Source of the DNA: Chrysoperla carnea
Lineage: Eukaryota; Arthropoda; Insecta; Neuroptera; Chrysopidae
Direction of reading: 5' to 3'
Assembly (NCBI RefSeq): GCF_905475395.1
Contig: NC_058342.1
Span: 3,841,001 to 3,905,000 of the forward strand
DNA: 64,000 bases
Part shown: positions 31,898 to 43,423 of the stretch, piece by piece
Layout of the letters: each line of letters starts with the position of its first letter
Position numbering within the stretch: position 1 is the stretch's first letter
Translations under genes and position numbers: made by a program
The notes under the pieces: generated by a model
Databases searched by the model: none
Told to the model about the DNA's origin: nothing
Seen by the model: only the letters and a program-made list of their open reading frames with translations

Positions 31898-32905
31898 CAG
31901 GTCTGTATCTAAACAGGTCTGTATGTAAACAGGCCTGTTTAATACTGGTTTTAACCTGTTTAATACTGGTTTTGACCTGTTTAATACTGGTTTGAACCTG
32001 TTTAATACTGGTTTTAACCTGTTTAATACTGGTCTGTATCTGTTTAATACTGGTTTTGACCTGTTTAATACTGGATTTAACCTGTTTAATACTGGTCTGT
32101 ATCTGTTTAATACTGGTTTTAACCTGTTTAATACTGGTTTTGACCTGTTTAATACTGGTTTTAACCTGTTTAATACTGGTCTGTATCTCTTTAATACTGG
32201 TTTTGACTAGTTTAATACTGGTCTGTATCTGTTTAATACTGGTCTGTATCTGTTTAATACTGGTTTTGACCTGTTTAATACTGGTTTGTATCTGTTTAAT
32301 ACTGGTCTGTATCTGTTTAATACTGGTTTTAACCTGTTTAAAACCGGTTTTGACCTGTTTAATACTGGTCTGTATCTGTTTAATACTGGTTTGTATCTGT
32401 TTAATACTGGTCTGTATCTGTTTAATACTGGTTTTAACCTGTTTAATACCGGTCTGTATCTGTTTAATACTGGTTTTAACCTGTTTAATACTGGTTTTAA
32501 CCTGTTTAATACTGGTTTTAACCTGTTTAATACTGGTCTGTACCTGTTTAATACTGGTTTTAACCTGTTTAATACTGGTCTGTATCTGTTTAATACTGGT
32601 TTTAACCTGTTTAATACTGGTCTGTATCTGTTTAATACTGGTTTTGACCTGTTTAATACTGGTCTGTATCTGTTTAATACTGGTTTTAACCTGTTTAATA
32701 CTGGTTTTAACCTGTTTAATACTGGTCTGTATCTGTTTAATACTGGTTTTAACCTGTTTAATACTTGTCTGTATCTGTTTAATACTGGTTTTGACCAGTT
32801 TAATACTGGTCTGTATCTGTTTAATACTGGTCTGTATCTGTTTAATACTGGTTTTAACCTGTTTAATACTGGTCTGTATCTGTTTAATACTGGTTTTGAC
32901 CTGTG
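31898..32905. repeat. Long 21-bp minisatellite (CTGTTTAATACTGGTTTTAAC)
   Basis: About 48 units alternating between CTGTTTAATACTGGTTTTAAC/GAC and CTGTTTAATACTGGTCTGTAT. Because the unit is a multiple of three and lacks stops in two frames, long repetitive frames (32056-32913 and 32286-32906) appear; they are not credible genes. Inverse-oriented arrays of the same family lie at 20781-20905, 22711-22800, 62565-62600 and 63548-63915. Confidence 0.95.
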
Positions 32906-33156
32906 AATTCTAAAAAATGTGTTGGTGTAGTTTTTTAAACGAAAAATGAATTCAATAAAAGGAAATATAAATTAAACAATTAATTATTAAAATTTCAAAA
33001 ACTTTATTAAAATATACAAATTTTATGTAGAAAATATTTATTTTAAATAAATGGTAATAATGATATACAAATGTTTTTTTCGTTAAATTTTTTATACATA
33101 TTTTCAGCATTTTCTAAAGCACACATAGTATTGGAATATTTGTGATTTGTACATCT

Positions 33157-33543
33157 TCAACTTGAGTAATTATTTTTTAATTGCTTCAATGTTTCATAAC
33201 ATTTAATATCTTCAAAGTTGTATATTTCTCCATCAGTATATTCTTCAACCCATTTTAGTTTTTCTAATCCTTTTACGATGATCACATCAAAATTTTTTAA
33301 AACGTTTCTTATCAACTGTTTACGTTCACTGTATGCGCAGTGTCCATCTATCCAACTTATTCCATGATAAAATTGACTTAGATACCGCACTTGTTTTTGA
33401 ATATTTAAAGTTAAACTTGACAATGGTTCCGGTGATTTGAAAATAAAATGTTCAACATAATTTGTAGAAACCATAGCAAATTCTTTAATAATAAATTTGT
33501 TTTTTTGATTTTTAAATCCTTGTACATCTACAAAACAAGTCAT
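33157..33543 (-). CDS. Polinton-associated VDVQGF-family protein (Polinton A)
   Basis: 128 codons: FVDVQGFKNQKNKFIIKEFA (residues 4-23), FKSPEPL, YHGISWIDGHCAY (about 60-72), VIIVKGLEKLKWVEEY (about 88-103) and IYNFEDIKCYETL. These are the family's motifs in order. It stops at TGA (33157-33159), but the next in-frame codons read CTNHKYSNTMCALENA, the Cys/His tail seen in other copies, so the stop appears premature and the protein is C-terminally shortened. Function unknown. Confidence 0.65.
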   Translation of the reverse strand: MTCFVDVQGFKNQKNKFIIKEFAMVSTNYVEHFIFKSPEPLSSLTLNIQKQVRYLSQFYHGISWIDGHCAYSERKQLIRNVLKNFDVIIVKGLEKLKWVEEYTDGEIYNFEDIKCYETLKQLKNNYSS

Positions 33544-33633
33544 AATATATTTTGTTTTAAATTTCTATTTGCAATTGGTACCGGAGGGACACTGCTCTCT
33601 TCTGCAGACAAATTTATAATGATGATAACACAA

Positions 33634-33800
33634 TTAGTACTTTTTTACTTCATTCGTTATCGGATTGTATTCTACAACTCGATCATGTAAGATCAAACAA
33701 AATGCTGATGTATTCTCTGGTATATTTTGCAAGCATTTCAATTCTAACCTAACATCTACAGGTCCATTTTTTATATTTTCAGCTTGATGTGAACAATCCA
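33634..33800 (-). pseudogene. Major capsid protein, C-terminal scrap (Polinton A)
   Basis: NVLDCSHQAENIKN, VDVRLELK, AFCLILHDRVVEYNPITNEV match the end of the capsid protein at 59908-60855 (VIDCSKHPESLKS, VDLRVEFE, AYCIVFHDRLFKYNPLTN). The remaining gene has been deleted. The join with the DUF8207-like scrap is at about 33795. Confidence 0.8.
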
Positions 33801-33935
33801 AAACATTATTCAGAGCAAGACATGCGCAACTATTTAAAAATTGTAACATCAACAAACGCTAATAGACTCTCAGGGTCAAATTATGACTCTCAGGGCCAAA
33901 TTAACATATTTATTGAAGGATTACAACAACGAAGG
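33789..33935 (+). pseudogene. DUF8207-like gene scrap (Polinton A)
   Basis: KHYSEQDMRNYLKIVTSTNA is nearly the same as residues 215-234 of the full-length copies, with a duplicated NYDSQGQ/SGSNYDSQGQ stretch and then loss of similarity. It is fused back to back to the capsid scrap. Confidence 0.8.
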
Positions 33936-33936
33936 T

Positions 33937-34139
33937 ATAAAGGGTGGTTTCTATGCCGAAGAATTACAAAAAGTTAAGAATTACAAAACGATCCAAACAT
34001 TTATTTAGTGGAAAAGGTCTTAGCTAAACGTGGATCCAAAGTTAGAGTCCGGTGGTTAGGGTTCGACTCTTTACATGATTCATATATTGATAAAAAAGTC
34101 TCCTTTTATAGTGGAACGTTTTTGCGAACATACTTGTAA
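33937..34139 (+). pseudogene. Integrase C-terminal remnant 2 (Polinton A)
   Basis: One frame reads GGFYAEELQKVKNYK; after a shift the next reads DPNIYLVEKVLAKRGSKVRV, then RWLGFDSLHDSYIDKK, ending TAA at 34137. It is closer to the presumed original than the scrap at 31686-31889 but is frameshifted and lacks the catalytic core. Confidence 0.65.
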
Positions 34140-34440
34140 CAAAAAAAATTTTGTCATAATGGACCGCTTTTGTGAACATATTTGTGATTTATATGAAATA
34201 AAAAATATCACATTGCAAAAATATTATTTTTATTGTAAGTTTCTTATTTAAAAAAACAGTGTTGTATTATAAATATTTAAAAATAAAAATACATAGATTT
34301 TATAAAATGATTTTTTATTATGTAAATTTCTGATATATTTAACACAAAACGTCTGTTGTATTAGAATTACCCATGGGATTAATTCGCTTGGTTGATCAGG
34401 CTCTATTTGTTCAACATTGGGTTGATCTGGTTGCTATGGA
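34140..34440. other. AT-rich segment between integrase remnant and right TIR
   Basis: It contains the common 3'-flank sequence (TATCACATTGCAAAAATATT) and an unassigned piece (34370-34440). No gene is seen. Confidence 0.4.
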
Positions 34441-35849
34441 AATCACTTTTTATAGCATTATCCCCACCACTAAAAAAGTTGTAATTTGATATTTTTATAA
34501 TCGTAATTCAAACTAATTATTTTTTCTTGGAATTCAGACAAGTTTAAACAAGTTCAAACAAGTTTAAACATGTATTTTTATTATGTAAATTTCAAGTGTC
34601 ATATTATATTGCTGATTCAATAAAAAAATATTAACATCCGGTCACGTATCTTGAATTTTATCGTGTATACTTAAAGTGTCAAATTACAATATTTTTCAAG
34701 GTTAGATGATATCTATTTCAACATATTCTTGAAAATTGCAGACTCATAATATTCTTTTCTTGGAATTCAGATTTGCAAATTATTATCTAACACGTTCAAG
34801 TGTCATATTACATTGCTTAATCATAAAAAAAAAAAAATTAACATTCGGTCACGTGTTTTGACACATGTAAAATTATTTCAAACAAGTTTGAACTTGTAAC
34901 AAGATGATGATATCATATTTTTCAAGGTCAAATCTATTTCAACATATTCTTGAGAATTGCTGACACGTGTAAAATTATTTTAAGATCAAAGTCCATTCAA
35001 ACAAGTTTGAACATGTATTTTTATTATGTAAATTTCAAGTGTCATATTACATTGCTTAATCATAAAAAAATATTAACATCCGGTCACGTGTAAAATTATT
35101 TCAAACAAGTTTGAACTTGTAACAGGATGATGATATCATATTTTTCAAGGTCAAATTAACATATTCTTGAAAATTGCTGACTAATGTCAACGTCCCGCCC
35201 CCCGTTCACTCGCCGTCAAGCACCACTATTGGTCAAAGCCAATGACGTCATCAATGCTTAGGCAGCCATTATTCTCCTCCACCACACCTCCCGACGCCAT
35301 CTTAATTTACTATTGGCCAATGCCGAGGTTTCCAACATTCACCTAGGTTTGCCCTTACGTCCCGCCTCCTGTTCACTCTCCGCCACTATTGGTTAAAGCC
35401 AACCCCCCCGTTTAGCCATTCCTCACCCCACCACACCTCCCAACGCCATCTTGATTTTTACAGCGCTACTATTGGTCAAAGCCAATGACGTCCCCCCTCC
35501 AACTTCGCATTCAACCGAGGTTTGCCCTTTTTGGAAAAGTGTACCATCCAACTGGGCTGAAAGTGGGCTCGATTATCTCATCTAACGTCCAATTCCCGCC
35601 CCCTTTAACCCCCACTTCCAAAACCACGCCCACCACTTTAAGCCCCACTTCCACCAAGAAACACACTAACGCTCTGTCAGCCACGCCCCACCACACCTCC
35701 CAACGCCATCTTGATTTACTATTGGTCAATGACGTCATCTATCCCCTCCAACTTCGCATTCAACCGAGGTTTCCAACATTCACCTAGGTTTGCCCTTTTT
35801 TGAAAAGTGTACCATTCTTTTGGGCTGAAAGGTACATGACTATACTACT
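34441..35849. repeat. Polinton A right terminal inverted repeat
   Basis: It starts with the polB-type promoter block in inverse (CACTTTTTATAGCATTATCCCC), then AT-rich subterminal repeats (to about 35180), then the GC-rich CRE/CCAAT block, and ends CATGACTATACTACT. Confidence 0.88.
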
Positions 35850-38800
35850 TTTATACTTTAATTGTCTTTTCTCAAGATCATTTTTTTCTTTATATACTTT
35901 TGGCCTAAACGTTTCACTTGTTGGAAAAAGAGCATTGATATTTCGACCAAACATTAATTCACAGGGTGATTTGTTAATTCCACCTCCTATTGGAGTATTG
36001 CGATACTCCATTAGTGCAAGATTAGGATCTCTCCCACTATTTTCGCATTTCTTTATTAATTGTTTAAATGTTTGTATATACCTTTCCACCATTCCATTAG
36101 ATTTTGGATATGTTGGACTGCTGGTGGTATGAACAAATCCCCAGCTCTTGACAAATTCTATAAATTTATAATTATTAAATTGAGGTCCATTGTCACTGAA
36201 CAATTTATAAGGTATTCCATATCTTGCAAAATTACATTTAAGTATGCCTATCAAATTTTCAGTTGATTCATCTTGTAATTCTTTTATTTCAATGAATTTA
36301 CTAAAGTAATCAACAATTAAAACATATGGTTTTTGTTTAAAATAAAAAATATCTACTCCTAAAACTTGCCAAGGACCTTCTGGTATTTCTCTCAGCATTA
36401 AACTTTCTTGCTGATGAGTTTTTGCAAATTTACAACATGTATTACAATTTTGTATTACATCATCAATTTGTTTACACATATAAGGCCAAAATAAAACTTT
36501 TCTAGCTTTGATTTTGCATTTTTCTGCCCCTGAATGATTATAGTGCACTAAATTAAGCATATCTTTTCTTAATGAATTTGGTACTATTACCGCTTGATTT
36601 TTAAACAATAATTTATTTGCGTAAAAAAGTTCATCTTTAATTGAATAATAAAATTTTAACTGACTATCTAATTTTTCTTTATTAGGCCACCCGTTTTTAA
36701 CATAATATATAATTTTGTTTAATTCTACATCTTTTTCTGTTTCATTTTGAAATAATTTTAATTTATCCTTTGAGATTGGTAAATTATCTGTAATCAAATT
36801 GACATGAGCTTCTACCTCCCTTTCTATGTTACATTCTAAGTTATTTATATTCTCGTTTGGAAAACGTGAAAGAGCGTCAGCTATTAATAAGTCTTTACCC
36901 CTTTTGTATTGGACTATTATATCATAAATTTGTAACCTTAAACGTAATTTTTGTAGCCTAAGTGGAGTTTCATTTATTGATTTTTTGAAAATGTATTCTA
37001 ATGGCTTGTGGTCGGTTTCTACTTTTATGGTCCTCCCATAGATAAAGTGATGAAATCTCTCACACCCTAATACAATTGCCAACAGTTCTTTTTCTATTTG
37101 AGCCCAAGTTTTTTGAATGTTTGTTAATGCTTTTGAAGCATAAGCTACTGGCAGGTTATTCTGTAGGAGTACAGCACCGGCCCCGTAGCTACTACAATCA
37201 ACAGACAATGTGATTTCTTTATTGACATGAAAATATTGTAAAACCGGAACTTCAGTTAATAATTTTTTTAATTTTGCAAATGCCTCTTTATGTGATTTAT
37301 AAAAAACAAATTCGTTTTCTTTTTTTAACAACTGTCTTAACGGATCAGTTACTGTAGAAACATTTGGTAAAAATTTACTTACATACGTAACTATTCCTAA
37401 TATTGTTTCTAACTCTTTCTTTGATTTTGGTTCTTTAATTTCTAAAATTGCATTTACTTTCTCTGGATCTACTTTTAAACCCTGATCACTAAAAATATGA
37501 CCTAAATACTTTACTTCATTTAATTCGAATTTACATTTGTCTTTGTTAAACTTAATATTAAATTCTTCAGCCCGTTTTAAAACGTTATTCAATCTTACCC
37601 TATGTTCTTCTTTGTCTTTACCAAACACCAGAATGTCGTCAATGAAAATCGTTACTCCTTCCAGACCTTTAAAAACATCTTGAAAATTATATTGGAATAC
37701 TTCTGGAGCTGAGCAGATTCCAAAAGGAAGTACTAAATAACAATATCTGCCGTATTTTCCTGCATGGAAAGTAGTAAGTAGTTGACTTTCTTTCTCCAAT
37801 TCAACATGGTAAAATCCTTTATTTGCATCCAATTTTGTAAAAACTTTTGCTCCTGCCAATCTTGCTGTTATTTCTTCTAAATTTGGTAGTTGATACCTTT
37901 CCCTTATTATTGCCTCATTTAATTTCTATGGGTCGAGACAAATTCGTATTTGATTATTTGGTTTCTTCACTACTACCATTTGACTAACCCATTCTGTTGG
38001 TTGTTGAACTTTTTTAATTATACCTAACTGCTCCATTTTGTCTAATTCTTGTTTTACTTGTTGCTCAATTCCTATAGGTATTTTTCTTGGAGCCTCTGCT
38101 ACTGGCACACAGTCTTTTTTTAATTTAATTTTATATTTGTATCCTTTAAGACTACCAATATCCGAAAATAACTGTTTATACTTTTCCATTATTTCCTTTA
38201 AATTGTTTTCTTTTTGTGTTGAAATTTCCATTACTCTCTTAAGTAAATTAAAATTTTGAATAAATGGTAATCCGATTACACTGGGTGCTTCATGATCAAC
38301 GATTTGAAATATTTCCTTTTTACTTTTATTTTTTATTTTGCATAACAAACTTGCTTGCCCGATTACTTCAATTTGACTTCCATTATAGTTCTTTAGTTTT
38401 ATTTTTGAAGGTTCCATTTTAATTTTTAATTTTAGAGCTGTATTTTTACCAATTACATTTACTTCGGCACCAGTATCCACTTTACAATTCACCATTTGAC
38501 CATTAATGCCTACCGCCTGAATCCATTCTTTTTCGTTTAGTTTTTTTGTTTCATTTTTTGACACTGTTGAAATAAAAAATTCTTCTTTTTCCTCAATTGC
38601 ATGAACTTGTTTTTTCGTTTTATTTTTGCACATTGTAGCAAAATGATTATACGCCAAACATGCTTTGCATTGTTGTTTGTACGCTGGACATTTATTAATT
38701 TCGTGATTTTTTCCACACCTGGTGCAGTTTGTAATGGACGATTTATTATAATTGTTTGATTGATAATTTAATTTAGTATTTTTATATTTTGTTTTATCAC

Positions 38801-39404
38801 CTTGTGATTTTTTAAGCGTATTATTTTGTTTAATTTCGTATACTTTTACCTCATCTTTAATTTGTTTATTTTGAGCTTCTGCAATTTCTGAAGCCTTGCA
38901 TATTTGTATGCATTGATTTAAAGTTAATTTAGGTTCTCTTAATAAACGATCTCTTAATTTGTTGTCATTAATTCCACACACAATCCTATCTCTTATCAAA
39001 CTATCTTTAAGATTTTCGAAATTGCAATTTTGTGCTAATAATTTTAAATCCGTTATGAACGAATCAATCGTTTCACCTGTTTTTTGTTGCCTAATATTAA
39101 ACATGTGTCTATTTACCGTTTCATTTGACTGTGGTACGAAATGTTTTTGAAATGCTTCTAACACTTTTTCCCAATCATTTTTCTTTTCATCTTCGAGCTC
39201 TAACGTTTCAAACACTTCTTGCGCTTGTTCTCCAATTGTATGTAACAAAATTGCCACTTTTTGTTCACCACTTTTTTTCTTTTCTAAACCCGAAGCTTTC
39301 ATATAAATTTTGAATCTTTGTTTAAATTTTTTGAAGTTAACACTCAAATCACCTTGCATACACATTCCTGTCGGTAATTTAATGGCTGTTAATTCTTCAG
39401 TCAT
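35850..39404 (-). pseudogene. gag-pol: Gypsy gag-pol polyprotein, N-terminal and central part
   Basis: A single frame from ATG at 39404. It contains gag; CCHC knuckle CTRCGKNHEINKC followed by CKACLAYNHFATMC (about 38650-38730); aspartic protease VDTGAEVNVIG (about 38440-38480); reverse transcriptase with FTKLDANKGFYHV and the FIDDILVFG active site (about 37640); RNase H with TLSVDCSSYGAGAVL and LLIADALSRF; and integrase with HYNHSGAEKCK...CNTCC, VDYFSKF, LFSDNGPQF and SNGMVERY. An in-frame TAG at 37926-37928 follows the conserved ICLDP of the RT and makes it a one-stop pseudogene. The frame leaves at 35850 and resumes at 10959. The final residues read into the Polinton TIR are accidental. 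Confidence 0.93.
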
Positions 39405-39514
39405 TTTGTTTGATTAATTTTTTTTTTAATTTTTGTAAAAGTTTATTTATCACTTTTATTTATTTAAATTATTTATTATTTATTTGTATAATTTGTTTAT
39501 TTAATTTAATTAAA

Positions 39515-39531
39515 CCTGCTAAGCAGCGCCA
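39515..39531 (-). other. Primer-binding site of LTR retrotransposon 1
   Basis: TGGCGCTGCTTAGCAGG immediately follows the 5' LTR on the minus strand, the expected position for tRNA-primed first-strand synthesis. The tRNA species is not identified. Confidence 0.7.
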
Positions 39532-39591
39532 TGTTATAGTTTGTTGTATGATAGGATTTTATTTAATAATCACACACAGGTTTACTACTAT
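39532..39591 (-). repeat. LTR retrotransposon 1, 5' LTR, inner part
   Basis: 60 bp identical to the start of the 175-bp LTR at 10265. It is broken by LTR element 2 at 39592; the remainder is at 49286-49400. Confidence 0.92.
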
Positions 39592-40523
39592 TGTTCCGTA
39601 ATTTATGTCGGTTAAAGTACATAAATTACGAACAAATAGATTATATAAAATAATAGAACTACTTTCTTATGCGCAATGATTGATGCGCGAATTAATTTAC
39701 TAAGCTACTGCTTGAAGTATGAGAATAGGGCCTCTTCGACTTGATCCACCGAACAGCAAGCATCGTCAATGTAAAAGAAAGTAATGGATCCCATTTTTAA
39801 AAATACAACTTAAATTATTAGCATGCGGCATACTTAAAATTAACATATAAAAACAGTGAATTTCTATTAAATTATCTGGTATGTATTGACGAATTATAAT
39901 TATGGAATTTTTGAGATAGTTTGAAAGGTTTTTGGGTTTTCAATTTTATTATGCATCCATTTAAACTTTGATATAAGTGTATTTAAAATCCTAGGTTAAC
40001 ATGACTTAAGATTTATTAATCTTTATTTGTAAAAACTTTATATTTGTGTATTTATTAAATACCTACTAGTATTGGTTATTCAGTAAAACTTAATGTGTTA
40101 AATTTAGGATACTGTACCAATTTTGTAATTAATTATGAATTACATAAAAGATCTTTCAAGTTTATATTATCTTTGATATTGTTTAAATCTTTCCTTCTGA
40201 AATTTTGTTTTGTAGGTGTGAAATTTAAATCCATGCGGTAAATTTTGGAAAGGTAAAGAAATGAAGCCTTTACTTGAATACCAAACATTTCATCCAGTTC
40301 TGATCTAAACCTCTGGACCTGTCAGCTTAAATATCAGGGTGGCTTTAAATAGTACAATTATCCCGGAAACTGTATGGGTGGGCCCTTAGCATACTTTTTA
40401 ACTCGTACTCTAAATCTTTTCTTAACCTACTTTAACTTCGTAACTCGTAAATCTTAATTTTGATATTCGTATTCTCTTTTTAATAACCCCATTAGGGTTA
40501 TTTTTTCATCTTTTTTTGCTTCA
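39592..40523 (+). repeat. LTR retrotransposon 2, 5' LTR
   Basis: It starts TGTTCCGTAATTTATG and ends TTTTTTTGCTTCA. The first 45 bp include the inverted repeat CGTAATTTATGT...ACATAAATTACG. It is followed by TTTGGCAGCGAGCC, the position of a primer-binding site. Confidence 0.93.
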
Positions 40524-40735
40524 TTTGGCAGCGAGCCAAATGGATGGATGTTTGGTGTTTTATAACCGAAATTTACCGTAAACGGATGGATATACACATT
40601 TCTTCGGTTATCAAACTAGATAATTTATTTTCGTTTTGATCTACACTAAATGTTATCTTTCAATTCTATCTCAAACCCTTAATAGGATATCTTATTCTCA
40701 TTACTTATGATATTTAATTTTTGTTTTCCCTTTCT

Positions 40736-41270
40736 TACTTTAAAACTGAGATTTTGCCCGTTTAAAGCACCTTTTGTGTACTAATATTCTAATGGACAAC
40801 TTGATGTTGTAATATTAAGAATTTTTTTTTGAAAATACCTCGTGTATTTTCTTTTACTCTTTAAGTTTTTACCTTAAAGTTGAGATTTTTCTCATTTTAA
40901 AGCACCTTTTGTGCACTAATATTCTAATGGACAACTTGATGTTGTAATATTAAGAATTTTTTTTCTTTGAAAATACCTCGTGTATTTTCTTTCACTCTTT
41001 AAGTTTTTACCTTAAAGTTGAGATTTTTCTCATTTTAAAGCACCTTTTGTGCACTAATATTCTAATGGACAACTTGATGTTGTAATATTAAAAATTTTTT
41101 TTTTTGAAAATACCTCGTGTATTTTCTTTCACTCTTTAAGTTTTTACCTTAAAGTTGAGATTTTTTCTCATTTAAAGCACCCTTTGTGCATTAATGGATA
41201 ACTTGATGTTATACTATTAAAAATTTTTTTTTTGAAAATACCTGGTGTATTTTCTTTCTCTCTTTAAGTT
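40736..41270 (+). repeat. Tandem 137-bp repeats in the leader of LTR retrotransposon 2
   Basis: Four units of about 137 bp, each with TTAAAGCACC, GACAACTTGATGTTGTAATATTA and GAAAATACCTCGTGTATTTTC. The last unit is shortened. It lies between the primer-binding site and gag. Confidence 0.9.
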
Positions 41271-41352
41271 TTGTTGAACATTTTATGTACAGTTGTTTCT
41301 TATAGGTTGGATATATCTATAAAGTTCATTAATCTGGTAATTTAGTATCAAT

Positions 41353-42001
41353 ATGGTTTCGACAATCACAGAAGTACAAAAGCAAGATGGACCTGCAGTA
41401 CCTGTCTCAGGCACTAGTCCACGTAGACGACAACGTACGCCATTATCTACCTGTAGAAGAGCAAAAAGGCGAATTGATGATTTGGTGAGTCCTTCTTTAA
41501 GACAAACTTATCTTTGGCCGTTAGCCAACAACAGAACTCTGTTGCTGAATTAACTAGAAATGCGCAAATGCAGTAAAACCACAGTAGTAACAATAATAAT
41601 GAATCTGTTCGACCTCATGATGTCATTGAGGAAATTCCTGTAGTTGATGCATTGAACTTTGAGTCGATTTTGAATTGTAATAGAATTTGATGAAATTTTT
41701 AGTAGACCGATTTGTACAACGAACACAGACGTTAAACAAGAATTTACAATTTTTGTCCTTCTATCCGTAAATATGCTAGAGTAATTTGTCCGTATTTTCG
41801 CAAAAAGAAATAATTACCATTATATTTTCTCATTTAAACTCGCGGACATATCATTTAGTTAAAACTATGGATATGCCACGTAATTTCGAAAATTTAGATT
41901 CTTTTGCTTTGAAAATCGAACAAATACAAAACCGTTTTGCTTCCTTTTTGACTGTTTTGTCAAGTACTAATTTTCGATCATCTACAAATTTTATGATATA
42001 A
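41353..42001 (+). pseudogene. Gag-like scraps of LTR retrotransposon 2
   Basis: A short frame from ATG 41353 has TSPRRRQRTPLSTCRRAKRR (basic). Broken frames follow up to 42001. The position between leader and integrase suggests gag, but no zinc knuckle or protease is visible and several stops intervene. Confidence 0.4.
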
Positions 42002-42196
42002 ATACTTCAGCTAATAATCATAGAAATGCTAGTACACAGGCTACAAATTTTTCATATAGTAAATTAATTTCTAGTTTAAATCATCCTCGTATTATTTTCA
42101 CTAACTGTGCGTTTTGCATCTTAGTTTAATTTCTTGCGTATTTTCGAACAAACCAGGAAGATACTGTACTTGATAATCTAAAGAGTTCATTTTTCG

Positions 42197-43423
42197 GTGT
42201 CTAAACTGTTATTATCTAGGGCTATTTATCTCAACGCTATTTATCTCTACGAGAATCACAGAAAAAGTTCGGAATATTGCAAATTCATTTACCGTGACAT
42301 CGAGTCGGGTTTAAATGTCAAAGATTTCTTTATTCGGGATGGTCTTTTGTGTAAATTCGTGGGTAAAAGTCGTGTGAAAAGAATAGTTCTTCCCGATAAT
42401 TTTCTAAATTATACACTTCAGTATTTTCATAATCTATCTCATTCTGGTATTACTAAACTGTACAGAGATATAGCCAAAAGATTCTGGTGTAAAAATCTAT
42501 TTCAGTTGGTTAAAAATTTTGTTAATAAGTGCGATATCTGTGCGGTCATGAAACCACACAATAAATCAATGATCGTTAAACCAACATATATATCCCCAGA
42601 AAATGTTTGGACACATTTGTATATCGATTATATTGGTCCGTTAATAAATTCCGTGGATAATTTTAAATACATTTTTGTAGCCATGGACGGATTTTCCAAA
42701 TTTCTAATTACAATTCCTACTCGTAGGGTTACGGCAGCTGTAACAGTTAAAAATCTAAAAAATATATTTTATCAGTATGGTTACGTGGATTTTGTTATTT
42801 CTGATAACGCTCCGAATTTTAGGTCAAATTTGTACAATGATTACCTAATGAAATGCGCTGTACAACCGGTATTCATTTCAGCGTATAACGCACAAAGCAA
42901 TTTATCAGAACGCGTCAATAGGAATATTAAAATAAACTTATCCTCTGTTTTAAAAATGGAAGACCTAAATCATAAGTATTGGTCGGAATTATTGAAATCT
43001 GTCACTTTCAATTACAACCGTACGTACCATTCTTCTATTGATATGACACCAGCAAAAGTTTTTCTGGGTAGAGATTTGAAAACCCCTTTCGATTTAGCGT
43101 ATAGTATTAATTTGGCTGAAAACGGTTTTTCTATAGAGGATGTGAAGGTCGCGATTCATGCCGCGAACGTAAAAGCTTTAAAGAAGTATAAAGATTATCC
43201 TATTCAATCAAATCTAAAAATAGGTGATACTGTTATGGTTAAAAACATGGAACCATCTTCGACTTTCGATACTGATAAAAAATTCGCTGTTAGATTTTCG
43301 GGTCCATATGTGATTACAAAGTTTAATACACCGTCTTCTGTACAAGTAAAACATAGTAATACAAACGAAATTAAAAAGTGCCATGTGACACATCTTAAAC
43401 CTGTCCATTATAGTACTAGATAA
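42197..43423 (+). pseudogene. Gypsy-type integrase frame of LTR retrotransposon 2
   Basis: 408 codons, no clear ATG start (the pol upstream is missing). HHCC finger: HNLSHSGITKLY...CDIC. Catalytic core: YIDYIGPL (D), VISDNAPNF (D) and SNLSERVNRN (E). C-terminal module: LKIGDTVMVKNMEPS, then FSGPYVITKF and CHVTHLKPVHYS. The integrase itself is open to its stop at 43421, but it is cut from reverse transcriptase and protease by deletion, so it is a truncated pol. It acts in inserting the element cDNA into host chromatin. Confidence 0.88.

Larger units (their letters stand above)
10966..35849 (+). mobile_element. Polinton/Maverick A (outer element)
   Basis: It begins AGTAGTATAGTCATG and ends CATGACTATACTACT, with 6-bp duplications TTTATA. 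It is 24,884 bp with its nested Polinton and about 11.1 kb without it. Its contents in order are: left TIR, polB (plus strand, four exons, interrupted), ankyrin-like acidic gene, integrase scrap, long minisatellite, VDVQGF gene, major capsid C-terminal scrap, scraps of the DUF8207-like gene and integrase, right TIR. Virion genes, ATPase and protease have been lost. Terminal AG...CT bases, TSD length and a protein-primed polB define the class. Confidence 0.93.

Noticed and set aside
31898..32905. CRISPR-like array
   Set aside because: The units are contiguous and near-identical without unique spacers, and the genome is eukaryotic.
32056..32913. 285-codon and 206-codon open frames
   Set aside because: They are translations of the 21-bp minisatellite; both are seven-residue repeats and depend only on the unit length being divisible by three.
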